From Clostridiaceae bacterium (lineage in GTDB: Bacteria; Bacillota; Clostridia; DSM-8532): DNA of 11,806 nt. The translations under genes and the position numbers were made by a program. Location of the stretch: the NCBI GenBank assembly GCA_012727625.1, contig JAAYGP010000391.1:1-11806 (forward strand), written 5' to 3'. Shown in pieces: positions 1 through 5,891 of the stretch. The notes below the pieces were generated by a model. It worked only from the letters and a program-made list of their open reading frames with translations. It was not told the origin of the DNA and made no database searches. Within the stretch, counting starts at the first letter, position 1; every line of letters begins with the position of its first letter.

Positions 1-121
1 AAAGATAACTTGCCTGCAAATCACCGCAGGAAATGATAAGCTCAATATCCTTGAAACGCTCAGGGTCGAAATGATCCCATATATATTCATTTTCAACATC
101 GGCAACAAGTAAAATTTTCAT
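1..121 (-). CDS. Metallophosphoesterase family protein (N-terminal 40 codons, cut by the window edge)
   Basis: Only the first 40 residues are in the window. They begin MKILLVADVENEYIWDHF and include a second block, LIISCGDL (residues 28-35). A beta strand ending in Asp8, then a GD motif (Gly33-Asp34) about 25 residues later, fits the metal-binding start of the calcineurin-like phosphoesterase fold. The usual first motif is D-x-H; here it reads D8-V9-E10, so the His is replaced by Glu. A GGGAGG ribosome binding site lies 5 nt before the ATG. The gene starts 43 nt after the stop of the DUF6320 gene, on the same strand and with no visible terminator between, so it is probably the third gene of that operon. 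The substrate is unknown, and metal loading or catalysis cannot be judged without the missing C-terminal part. Confidence 0.75.
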   Translation of the reverse strand, partial: MKILLVADVENEYIWDHFDPERFKDIELIISCGDLQASYL

Positions 122-164
122 TTTGCCCTCCCTTATCCTGTAATTTTCCTTAGCCAATCAGCAG

Positions 165-1040
165 TTACAAATGAAACTTTTTTTGAAGATACACGCGGAA
201 CTCTTCGTTGCTTTGAACAAGAAACAAAAAAATTGACAAAGGAATTAAAACTACCGCAACAATCAAAGACCAAAACAATGAAGAGCTTCCATATACATAA
301 TTGTTTATTATTAATTCGCACCCAAAGCAAAAAAGGCTTAATTTAATGATAATGAGCCCTGACAAACCTGCTCCCTTAAAAAATTTATATCCTGACAGAA
401 TCAGCACAATAATTACTTCCAATAAAAGCAGAGTCAGAATAGGCAATGCAAGTTCAAAAAACCACACGGATTTGGTTGCCTGTTCCAACAGATAAAGATA
501 CAGGGCGGTGCTGATATATCCTATTATTGCTATATACCCGGGTTTTTCGCGGCCAAAAATAAAAAATAGCAGAAAATAAACCCAAACAAGCAAAAGTGAT
601 GAAACCGGGTATACAGACCAGGATAAAAACCCCCCGGAATATAAATCAAGTGAAACCAGGAACAAAACAACTGAATAGATATCTATTGTAAGAACTTTCA
701 TAAAGCTGTACCGCTTCATCAGAGCCGGATAAGCCATCAGAACCCAAAAAAGAAGAAGTGACGCGACAGGGTAAAAAGACCAGCTCACAACGCCGTTGCC
801 TCTTATATCAACCATAAAGCATACCAATGCCGGAATAACCAGAATAAATGTCATTAAGTAAACAAAGGTTTTGCTTGGAACCAGGTTTATATGCCTTGCC
901 TGATTTTTTTGCACTCGCTCAGGGTAGCTTCTCTGATAGCTTTCATCTGAATCTTCAGGCAAATATACCGGCGTGGAACACAAAGGACAGGAGGTTAAGT
1001 TACGCTCAAGCTCCACACCGCATTTAACACAATATGCCAT
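165..1040 (-). CDS. Zinc-ribbon multi-pass membrane protein, DUF6320 type
   Basis: This 291-residue protein has an N-terminal zinc ribbon (C4-x2-C7 and C18-x2-C21) followed by a short polar linker (about 28-55). The remainder is hydrophobic, with roughly eight membrane spans between residues 58 and 276. The membrane part looks internally repetitive: WSFYPVASLLLFWV (87-100) and WSVYPVSSLLLVWV (141-154) are clear copies 54 residues apart. Weaker echoes sit around W193-P200 and W257-P267. I recognise the architecture as the DUF6320 type, known to me mainly as a neighbour of alcohol-acetyltransferase-like genes; no biochemical role is known to me. The ATG is preceded by GAGGTGA, and the gene begins 11 nt after the acyltransferase stop, so the two are very likely cotranscribed and possibly translationally coupled. 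A role as membrane partner or anchor for the acyltransferase is inference only. Confidence 0.8.
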   Translation of the reverse strand: MAYCVKCGVELERNLTSCPLCSTPVYLPEDSDESYQRSYPERVQKNQARHINLVPSKTFVYLMTFILVIPALVCFMVDIRGNGVVSWSFYPVASLLLFWVLMAYPALMKRYSFMKVLTIDIYSVVLFLVSLDLYSGGFLSWSVYPVSSLLLVWVYFLLFFIFGREKPGYIAIIGYISTALYLYLLEQATKSVWFFELALPILTLLLLEVIIVLILSGYKFFKGAGLSGLIIIKLSLFCFGCELIINNYVYGSSSLFWSLIVAVVLIPLSIFLFLVQSNEEFRVYLQKKFHL

Positions 1041-1051
1041 CTATAATCACC

Positions 1052-2341
1052 TCATACGTTGCTTTCAATAGTCATATGAATTCCCATTTTAACCAGTTTC
1101 GTAAAGAAAACCCTCTCCAGTTCCGGCTCCCGGGTCAGTCGTCCGAATGTAATGTAGATTTTATCCTTAAAGCCCACGACAGAGCAGCCTGTTTTGTTCA
1201 CCGGCCCGGGACCGGGCACAAAATCAATACGCTCCACATGCTTCATCATTTCTTCCGGCATTGTTATTTTACCTATGTTGGAAATTGTACCGGAAAACAG
1301 GTTCTCGCCAAGTTTTGTGTATAACAGGGGGGCAAAAATCTTTTTAATAAACAGCGGAATGATCCGGATAACGGGATTGCGCTGTCCTCCAACATTCCGG
1401 CTCAGCTGTCTGCTGATTGATTTTTCGTTTATTTCAGTCATCATACAATAGTGAACAATCTTTAATATTTCATCAAATGTATAATGACCAAGCCTGGGAT
1501 CTATCCTCGGAATAACAAAAAGTGAAAAATTCCTCATGGTTTTGGAAGGATAGATGTTTCGCATATTAACAGGCACAGAAACTGAAATCGGCCTTTTATG
1601 CTTTGGGTTCTTAATATATTTATCCTGAATTTCCTGCATTGAATCAATATAAACTGCAGCCAGAAACTCAGTAAGGGTAGCATTTTTCTTTTTTGCCACA
1701 GCAATAATATCTTCCAGCAGGGATATACCTGTTATGACAAGGTATACTCCTTTTTTCACAAGCTTTCCTTTCAGGTGAAAGGCAGACTCTCCGGTTTCCG
1801 GCAGGGGAAGAGCAGGTTTGTAGAAACGGTGGTAGGCATCTTCAAATTCGCCGGGATCAGGCTTTTCATCCACAGTTAATATACCTGTTGAATCGCTGAT
1901 ATTCTTTCCTGTTTCCTTAAGATATTGATATATAAGAGATTTCAGGAAAGTAACGGCGCCGGTGCCGTCAGTGAGTGCATGGCTGAATTCCACTGCAATT
2001 CGTTTATTATAATATCTTACGCGAAATAAAAAATTGCGGTTTGAAATCGGTGCAAGGCGTCCGCAGGGATACTGCACATCCTTTTCTACCCGGGGCGTCT
2101 TCGGGTTATGTTCAAGATAATACCAGAACAGGCCTTTGCTTAGCTTCACCCTGTAATATGGGAACCTGTCAATAAGCTTAACAAGTGAGGTTTGAAGTGC
2201 TTGGGGATCAATGTTTTCATACAATGTAGCGGAAAAACGAAACATTGTCGTAATCCGTTCCGATTGTATGGAAAGATACAATATCGCAGCATTATCAAGC
2301 CTGTACCATCCTCTGGAAGCGTCGGTTTTTTTAGCACTCAT
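1052..2341 (-). CDS. Condensation-fold acyltransferase (alcohol acetyltransferase-like)
   Basis: This 429-residue protein has the features of the chloramphenicol acetyltransferase/condensation-domain superfamily, which includes alcohol acetyltransferases and wax-ester synthases. The catalytic motif HxxxDG is visible as H121-A-L-T-D125-G126, after a strand VEFS. A second typical block, PVNMRNIYPSKTMRNF (257-272), resembles the PVNxR...GNF region. The segment around SNIG (354-357) fits the late conserved loop. No signal peptide or membrane span is evident, so it is probably cytosolic. The expected chemistry is acyl transfer from acyl-CoA or a carrier protein to an alcohol or amine, but the substrate cannot be read from the sequence. 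The start is the ATG with GAGGA 5 nt upstream; an ATG six codons earlier (2359) has no ribosome binding site. It is the first gene of a minus-strand operon with the DUF6320 protein and a phosphoesterase. Confidence 0.82.
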   Translation of the reverse strand: MSAKKTDASRGWYRLDNAAILYLSIQSERITTMFRFSATLYENIDPQALQTSLVKLIDRFPYYRVKLSKGLFWYYLEHNPKTPRVEKDVQYPCGRLAPISNRNFLFRVRYYNKRIAVEFSHALTDGTGAVTFLKSLIYQYLKETGKNISDSTGILTVDEKPDPGEFEDAYHRFYKPALPLPETGESAFHLKGKLVKKGVYLVITGISLLEDIIAVAKKKNATLTEFLAAVYIDSMQEIQDKYIKNPKHKRPISVSVPVNMRNIYPSKTMRNFSLFVIPRIDPRLGHYTFDEILKIVHYCMMTEINEKSISRQLSRNVGGQRNPVIRIIPLFIKKIFAPLLYTKLGENLFSGTISNIGKITMPEEMMKHVERIDFVPGPGPVNKTGCSVVGFKDKIYITFGRLTREPELERVFFTKLVKMGIHMTIESNV

Positions 2342-2346
2342 AAAAT

Positions 2347-2351
2347 TCCTC
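2347..2351 (-). promoter_or_regulatory. Ribosome binding site deciding the acyltransferase start
   Basis: GAGGA on the minus strand lies 5 nt before the ATG at 2341. No Shine-Dalgarno sequence lies before the in-frame ATG at 2359, so the shorter protein is preferred. Confidence 0.7.
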
Positions 2352-2404
2352 GCATGCAAAACATAGGATTGCTTTAGTATTGCTTACGCAAAGCTGTTTT
2401 ATTA

Positions 2405-2434
2405 AATATAACATATCTTTTATGCAGCCTGCAA
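2405..2434 (-). promoter_or_regulatory. Possible promoter of the acyltransferase-DUF6320 operon
   Basis: On the minus strand TTGCAG (2434-2429) and TATATT (2410-2405) are separated by 18 nt, giving a start near 2398 and a leader of about 57 nt. The -35 matches four of six consensus bases and the -10 five of six. AT-rich DNA gives such hits by chance, so this is a moderate guess. It overlaps the 5' side of the candidate plus-strand RNA. Confidence 0.35.
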
Positions 2435-2435
2435 T

Positions 2436-2600
2436 AAGCGCCCAATATCCATATACAGAACCTGTAAACGGGACAGCACAGGGTACTGTTCACACCCTGG
2501 CTCAGTTAGTTGATCACGTCAGATATTGCGCAATACCTTTTAACAGAGCCTGTGAACAGTAACAGCACTGGCGTTTTGCACGGGGGCTTTTTATTGTTTT
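2436..2600 (+). ncRNA. Candidate structured RNA: long irregular hairpin with T-tract end
   Basis: Seen directly: TACTGTTCACA (2484-2494) is exactly complementary to TGTGAACAGTA (2551-2561). After a four-base bulge (CCCT) the stem continues with GGCTC (2499-2503) against GAGCC (2546-2550), an A-A mismatch, and GTTA (2505-2508) against TAAC (2541-2544). This makes about 20 base pairs in a 78-nt element. An outer helix may join AAGC-G-CCC (2436-2443) to GGG-G-GCTT (2582-2589), placing the closing stem directly before TTTTT (2588-2592). A competing local hairpin, CAGGGT (2479-2484) with ACCCTG (2494-2499), would exclude the long stem. A weak promoter (TTGCTT 2380-2385, 17-nt spacer, TAAATA 2403-2408) could drive it. 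The T-tract makes the plus strand the likelier sense strand. The layout recalls 6S RNA, but I recognise no conserved sequence of any family. It could also be a protein-binding DNA or leader element. Confidence 0.45.
2522..2534 (+). repeat. Copy 1 of the 13-mer GATATTGNGCAAT
   Basis: GATATTGCGCAAT at 2522-2534 contains a perfect 12-bp palindrome, TATTGCGCAATA (2524-2535). The same 13-mer with a different central base occurs twice more, at 9403-9415 (plus) and 9468-9480 (minus). It lies in the apical part of the candidate RNA hairpin. Its role is unknown; the palindromic form would suit a dimeric DNA-binding protein. Confidence 0.5.
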
Positions 2601-2601
2601 A

Positions 2602-2630
2602 TTGAAATCGCAGTAACTTAAGTCTATAAT
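2602..2630 (+). promoter_or_regulatory. Sigma-A-type promoter for ybaB-recR
   Basis: TTGAAA (2602-2607), a 17-nt spacer and a perfect TATAAT (2625-2630) make the best promoter in the window. The predicted start is near 2637, leaving a leader of about 118 nt before ybaB. It begins two bases after the T-rich end of the candidate upstream RNA. Confidence 0.8.
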
Positions 2631-2638
2631 GAATATGT

Positions 2639-2686
2639 CGGAGCTGTAAGATGCATATACTTCTATATATAGTTGTAAAAGCTCCG
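2639..2686 (+). promoter_or_regulatory. Hairpin at the predicted 5' end of the ybaB transcript
   Basis: CGGAGCT (2639-2645) and AGCTCCG (2680-2686) form a perfect 7-bp stem around a 34-nt AU-rich loop. It starts within a few bases of the predicted transcription start and is followed by a T-rich stretch (TATTTTGATTGTTT). A 5'-terminal hairpin can protect mRNA from decay; a weak attenuator is the alternative, although the loop is long and the T-tract interrupted. The ybaB start lies about 70 nt downstream, so direct occlusion of its ribosome binding site is unlikely. Confidence 0.5.
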
Positions 2687-2754
2687 TATTTTGATTGTTT
2701 CATAAGCTTGGCAGAATAGGTCGGCATAAAATATAAATAAAAGGAGAGTTGTAT

Positions 2755-3108
2755 ATGGCAAGAAGAGGAGGCTTCCCCATGGGCGGCATGGGCGGAGGCG
2801 CAATGAATAACCTGATGAAACAGGCAATGAAACTGCAGCAGGAAATGGAAAAGGCAAAACAGGAACTTGAAGGAAAAACTGTTGAGGCATCAAGCGGCGG
2901 TGGTGCGGTAAAAGTAACAGCAACCTGCGGTAAAGAAATAAAATTAATTGAGATATCACCTGAGGTTGTGGATCCGGATGATGTCGAAATGCTTCAGGAC
3001 CTGGTTCTGGCTGCTGTTACAGAGGCATTGAGGAAAGCTGATGAGGAAACACAAGCCGTTATGGGCAAATTCACCGGAGGAATGGGAAATATTCCTGGTA
3101 TGTTTTAA
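2755..3108 (+). CDS. ybaB: Nucleoid-associated protein, YbaB/EbfC family
   Basis: This small 117-residue protein has the family layout: a Gly/Met-rich N-terminus (residues 5-16), a helix rich in Met, Gln and Lys (about 18-39), a beta core with the block VEASSGGGAVKV (43-54), a strand EIKLIEISPEVV, and a C-terminal helix starting at DPDDVEMLQDLV (73-84). The length is slightly above the usual 100-110 because of the glycine-rich N-terminus and the tail GKFTGGMGNIPGMF. Family members form homodimers that bind DNA and lie next to recR in many genomes, as here (70-nt gap, same strand). The start is the ATG at 2755, with AGGAG 8 nt upstream. A TTG two codons earlier (2749) is only 2 nt from that site and is rejected. 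dnaX, the usual upstream partner, is absent. Confidence 0.95.
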   Translation: MARRGGFPMGGMGGGAMNNLMKQAMKLQQEMEKAKQELEGKTVEASSGGGAVKVTATCGKEIKLIEISPEVVDPDDVEMLQDLVLAAVTEALRKADEETQAVMGKFTGGMGNIPGMF

Positions 3109-3178
3109 CGGTATTCAACAAAACTTATGTGACAGCATATAATGCTACCCATAAAAAAACAACAAAACGGAGAATATT

Positions 3179-3778
3179 ATGAGCATGTACGCAGCACCAG
3201 TGGCTAAACTTATAGATGAATTTGAGAAACTTCCCGGTATTGGGCATAAAACAGCGCAAAGGCTTGCATTCCACATATTAGGCCTTTCAAATGAAAGGGC
3301 CATGAACTTTGCCCGGACAATCGTTGAGGCTAAAAGAACGATTAAGTATTGTTCCGTATGCGGTGATCTGACCGATGTTGACCCTTGCAGGATATGTGGA
3401 AATAAAAAACGTGATCATACCGTGATATGTGTTGTGGAAAGCCCCCGGGATGTTGTTGCAATGGAGAGGGTAAGAGAGTACAAGGGATTGTACCATGTGC
3501 TTCACGGTGTTATTTCTCCAATGGACGGAACAGGACCGGATGATATAAATATGAAAAGTCTGCTGAAGCGTATTGGAGACGGTGAGACAAAAGAAGTAAT
3601 CCTGGCGACAAATCCTGATGTGGAAGGTGAAGCGACCGCTATGTATCTTGCAAAGCTGATTCGGCCATTGGGAATAAAAACCACAAGAATTGCTCACGGT
3701 CTGCCCGTAGGCGGTGACTTGGAGTATGCTGATGAAGTGACATTGGCAAAATCACTTGAGGGCAGAAGAGAAGTATAA
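3179..3778 (+). CDS. recR: Recombination mediator protein RecR
   Basis: The 199-residue length and all domains match RecR. There is an N-terminal helix-hairpin-helix (KLPGIGHKTAQRLAFH, residues 17-32). A C4 zinc finger follows (C58-x2-C61-x8-C70-x2-C73). The Toprim domain starts at VVESPRDVVAMER (85-97, with acidic Glu87) and contains the block DGTGPDD (116-122). The C-terminal segment HGLPVGGDLEYADEVTLAKS (173-192) is typical. RecR works with RecF and RecO in loading RecA onto gapped DNA during recombinational repair. GGAG lies 6 nt before the chosen ATG; a second ATG two codons on (MYAAP) is possible but has a longer spacing. It is cotranscribed with ybaB, probably from the promoter at 2602-2630. 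Confidence 0.97.
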   Translation: MSMYAAPVAKLIDEFEKLPGIGHKTAQRLAFHILGLSNERAMNFARTIVEAKRTIKYCSVCGDLTDVDPCRICGNKKRDHTVICVVESPRDVVAMERVREYKGLYHVLHGVISPMDGTGPDDINMKSLLKRIGDGETKEVILATNPDVEGEATAMYLAKLIRPLGIKTTRIAHGLPVGGDLEYADEVTLAKSLEGRREV

Positions 3779-3839
3779 CGTAGAACAAGGGGAATTCCTG
3801 TTCAAGCCCGTAAACTGACAGTATCGGAGCGAAAACAAA

Positions 3840-3923
3840 GCATAGTCCGGGTCAAAGTTATTCTCCGCATGAGGCTGACCGCGGACCGGGTAGTTTGGAA
3901 AATGAGCATAGTTCCGGTCAAAG
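3840..3923 (+). repeat. Pair of short direct repeats in the recR-galU gap
   Basis: GCATAGTCCGGGTCAAAG (3840-3857) and GCATAGTTCCGGTCAAAG (3906-3923) are near-identical with 66 bp between their starts. Between them lies GACCGG (3884-3889 region), an inverted match to the CCGGTC in the second copy, so hairpins are also possible. A looser relative, ATAGTCCCTGGACCGG, occurs after galU near 4897-4913. The function is unknown: candidate operator pair upstream of galU, or decayed repeat. Confidence 0.5.
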
Positions 3924-3944
3924 GGCATTGAATTTTAATATATC

Positions 3945-3950
3945 AGGAGG
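3945..3950 (+). promoter_or_regulatory. galU: Ribosome binding site deciding the galU start
   Basis: A perfect AGGAGG abuts the ATG at 3951 with no spacer but lies 6 nt from the ATG at 3957. Translation therefore almost certainly begins at 3957 (MKVHKAIIPA). Confidence 0.85.
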
Positions 3951-3956
3951 ATGGAT

Positions 3957-4823
3957 ATGAAAGTACATAAGGCGATAATTCCGGCTGCCGGGCTTGGTAC
4001 AAGGTTTTTACCGGCCACCAAGGCACAGCCTAAGGAAATGCTTCCAATAGTGGATAAACCCACAATACAGTTTATAGTCGAAGAAGCTGTTGCATCCGGC
4101 ATAGAGGACATTATAATTGAAACAGGACGCAATAAAAGGGCAATTGAAGATCATTTTGACAGATCAATTGAACTGGAAGAAGAGTTAAGGAAAAGTAAAA
4201 AAGAAGAACAGCTTGCCCAGATTGTTGACATATCAAATCTTGTGAATATTCATTATATCCGGCAAAAAGAACCGAAAGGCCTTGGACACGCAATTTACTG
4301 CGCCAGAGCCTTTATTGGAAACGAGCCTTTTGCCGTACTCCTCGGGGACGATATAGTTAAATCTGAAGAGCCATGCTTAAAACAACTTCTTAAGGTTTAC
4401 GATGAGTATAAAACCACCATTCTGGGTGTGCAGAGGGTGCCTGAAAGCGAGGTTTCGAAATATGGCATTGTTGCGGGCAGGCAAGTTGATGAAAGAGTTT
4501 ATAAGGTGAGTGATATGGTGGAAAAGCCTGATCTAGATAAAGCTCCGTCCAATATTGCCATACTGGGACGATATATCATAACACCCGCAATTTTTTCTCA
4601 TCTTGAAAATATACCTCCGGGAAAGGGCGGAGAAATTCAGCTTACTGATGCCTTAAAAAGCCTGATGCAGGATGAAGCAATGTATGCCTATGATTTTATC
4701 GGAAAAAGATATGATGTGGGCAACAAAATGGGATTTCTGCAGGCCACTGTGGAATTTGCCCTTGAGCGGGATGACTTGAAGGACGAGTTCAGAGGCTGGC
4801 TTAAAAATACATTGGAGGATTAG
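3957..4823 (+). CDS. galU: UTP--glucose-1-phosphate uridylyltransferase GalU
   Basis: The enzyme makes UDP-glucose from UTP and glucose-1-phosphate in the cytosol, for envelope glycolipids and polysaccharides. The 288-residue length is typical. The nucleotide-binding signature begins at AAGLGTRFLPATK (10-22) and continues with PKEMLP (25-30). A metal-binding LGDD block is at 129-132, the conserved VEKP lysine is K190, and the blocks GRYIITP (204-210) and GGEIQLTDAL (224-233) are all present. The 178-nt gap after recR suggests its own promoter, but I see only a poor candidate (TAATAT near 3935-3940). A paralogue acting on another sugar-1-phosphate cannot be excluded, but the match to GalU is close. 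Confidence 0.95.
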   Translation: MKVHKAIIPAAGLGTRFLPATKAQPKEMLPIVDKPTIQFIVEEAVASGIEDIIIETGRNKRAIEDHFDRSIELEEELRKSKKEEQLAQIVDISNLVNIHYIRQKEPKGLGHAIYCARAFIGNEPFAVLLGDDIVKSEEPCLKQLLKVYDEYKTTILGVQRVPESEVSKYGIVAGRQVDERVYKVSDMVEKPDLDKAPSNIAILGRYIITPAIFSHLENIPPGKGGEIQLTDALKSLMQDEAMYAYDFIGKRYDVGNKMGFLQATVEFALERDDLKDEFRGWLKNTLED

Positions 4824-5157
4824 CAACCGCGCTTTGCTTTAGTCTTTATGCGGCGCGGTGAGAAAGATGGCCCCTTTCTTAAGGTTTATGCAGAAATAGT
4901 CCCTGGACCGGCACATATAGAAAATATAATAAAAGTGTATTTGTAATGTTTGACATTGCAAATACACTTTTATTATTACAACATATACCGTAAGAACAAG
5001 CTGTTAAAATTCAGGACATTTCATTCCTGTTATACCAATGACAGCATTCAGTTAATGCACCGGTGCTTGATAACGCTTAATTCCTGCATAACCCTGCAAA
5101 TCAATAAAAAATTATCCGGGCTGATATAACTGAATACCATGGTTACCTGTTACAGCG
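4824..5157. other. Intergenic region between convergent galU and the mecA-like gene
   Basis: There is no gene here. Besides the strong hairpin at 4926-4976 it holds minor inverted repeats. ACCGCGC (4826-4832) pairs with GCGCGGT (4853-4859), and AGAAAG (4861-4866) with CTTTCT (4874-4879); neither has a T-tract. A perfect 10-bp palindrome, GCACCGGTGC (5057-5066), is flanked by GTTA and TAAC, so it may form a longer interrupted dyad downstream of the mecA-like gene. Confidence 0.6.
4926..4976. terminator. Very long AT-rich hairpin, likely bidirectional terminator
   Basis: An 18-bp perfect arm (4926-4943 with 4959-4976) continues after one U-G wobble with AATG/CATT, closing on the five-base loop TTTGA. 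That is 23 paired positions in 51 nt. Each arm ends in an A/T-rich stretch (AATAATAAAA on one side, TTTTATTATT on the other), so either strand yields a hairpin with a U-rich tail. It lies about 100 nt after galU and 182 nt after the convergent mecA-like gene, as expected for a shared terminator. Confidence 0.85.
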
Positions 5158-5784
5158 CTAAGCCATTCTTGCGAAAAAACCTATGGCATTTTTATCCATC
5201 ATTAATGTTCCATATTCGTTCAGATAGCCTTCGAAAAACAGGACATTCATGACCCTGTCGCCGTATTCGGCAAGTATGTTTTCAATGGAATTAACATTGC
5301 TTTCTGTTCCTTCAATTCTGCGCAAAACAAGATAATAAGAGCTTTCACACCGATACACGGAACTATCGCCCTTGAAAACGGGATTAAGCCTTAAAGACAA
5401 CATACACAGATCATCAAAGCTTTCCAGGTTGCAAATCATAACAGGTGAGCACAGACTGGTTGTTCTCCTTTTTGTTCTGAGCTCATTTCTCCTGTATCGG
5501 TTTTTGATGAATTTATGGATTGATTCAAAGTCATTATCATCATCAATTCTTGTTATGGTGATTACAAATCCCTGTTCAACATCAGTGACGGCTTCAATAC
5601 AAAGCTGTGATTCATGAGTTTCAAACCCCAGTTCCAATTCTGCCTGTTCCATCAGATCCCAGAACAGCTCCTGGGTTTCCGGGGAATTGTAATTGAAGGA
5701 GGATAGGTCTATGTTCCGCTCTTCCAAGTCATCAAACGTGACAAAGATGCGTATTTTATTATCGTTTACTTTTTCAATCTTCAT
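5158..5784 (-). CDS. mecA: MecA-type adaptor protein (ClpC adaptor)
   Basis: The 208-residue protein matches the MecA layout. The N-terminal substrate-binding part starts MKIEKVNDNKIRIFVTFDDL (1-20), much like the MecA start, with the block ELFWDLMEQA (39-48). A polar linker (about 81-110, acidic then very basic, NRYRRNELRTKRR) follows. The C-terminal ClpC-binding half contains FDDLCMLSLRL (123-133), YYLVLRR (150-156), ILAEYG (170-175) and YGTLMMDKNAI (191-201). In Bacillus, MecA delivers proteins such as ComK to ClpCP; here the clients are unknown. The start is the ATG at 5784, with AGAGGA 8 nt upstream. An in-frame ATG at 5817 would add eleven residues but has no ribosome binding site and no counterpart in MecA as I know it. 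The gene stands alone and is convergent with galU. Confidence 0.85.
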   Translation of the reverse strand: MKIEKVNDNKIRIFVTFDDLEERNIDLSSFNYNSPETQELFWDLMEQAELELGFETHESQLCIEAVTDVEQGFVITITRIDDDNDFESIHKFIKNRYRRNELRTKRRTTSLCSPVMICNLESFDDLCMLSLRLNPVFKGDSSVYRCESSYYLVLRRIEGTESNVNSIENILAEYGDRVMNVLFFEGYLNEYGTLMMDKNAIGFFARMA

Positions 5785-5792
5785 ATCCTGAA

Positions 5793-5798
5793 TCCTCT
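5793..5798 (-). promoter_or_regulatory. mecA: Ribosome binding site deciding the mecA start
   Basis: AGAGGA on the minus strand lies 8 nt before the ATG at 5784. The sequence before the alternative ATG at 5817 is purely AT-rich, without any Shine-Dalgarno match. Confidence 0.7.
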
Positions 5799-5862
5799 GT
5801 TCTAAGTTTTTAGCCATTTATTTAATATAAGCATCGGTATTATGTTTTTTATACTTAACACT

Positions 5863-5891
5863 ATTATACTTTGAAATAACCATATTGAGAA
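5863..5891 (-). promoter_or_regulatory. Probable promoter of the mecA-like gene
   Basis: On the minus strand TTCTCA (5891-5886), a 17-nt spacer and a perfect TATAAT (5868-5863) predict a start near 5856. An overlapping second set (TTTCAA, 17 nt, TATAAA) lies slightly downstream. Either gives a leader of about 50-75 nt before the start at 5784. Confidence 0.6.

Noticed and set aside
40..52. Exact 13-mer GCTCAATATCCTT shared with 9471-9483
   Set aside because: The first copy lies in a coding region (phosphoesterase residues 23-27) where the sequence is explained by the protein. Treated as chance overlap with the non-coding motif.
1034..1324. 96-codon plus-strand frame opposite the acyltransferase
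   Set aside because: It lies antisense to a well-supported gene with a catalytic motif, and its translation has no protein-like features.
2380..2562. 60-codon open frame on the plus strand over the RNA candidate
   Set aside because: No Shine-Dalgarno sequence, and its span coincides with strong inverted repeats, so the structure explains the region better than a protein does.
2436..2600. Signal recognition particle RNA (often near dnaX-ybaB-recR) as identity of the RNA candidate
   Set aside because: The conserved SRP Alu/S-domain core with its GNAR tetraloop and GGAAGCAGC-like loop is not present.
3784..3807. GAACA...TGTTC hairpin shortly after recR
   Set aside because: Only 5 bp plus a bulged extension and no T-tract, so not called a terminator.
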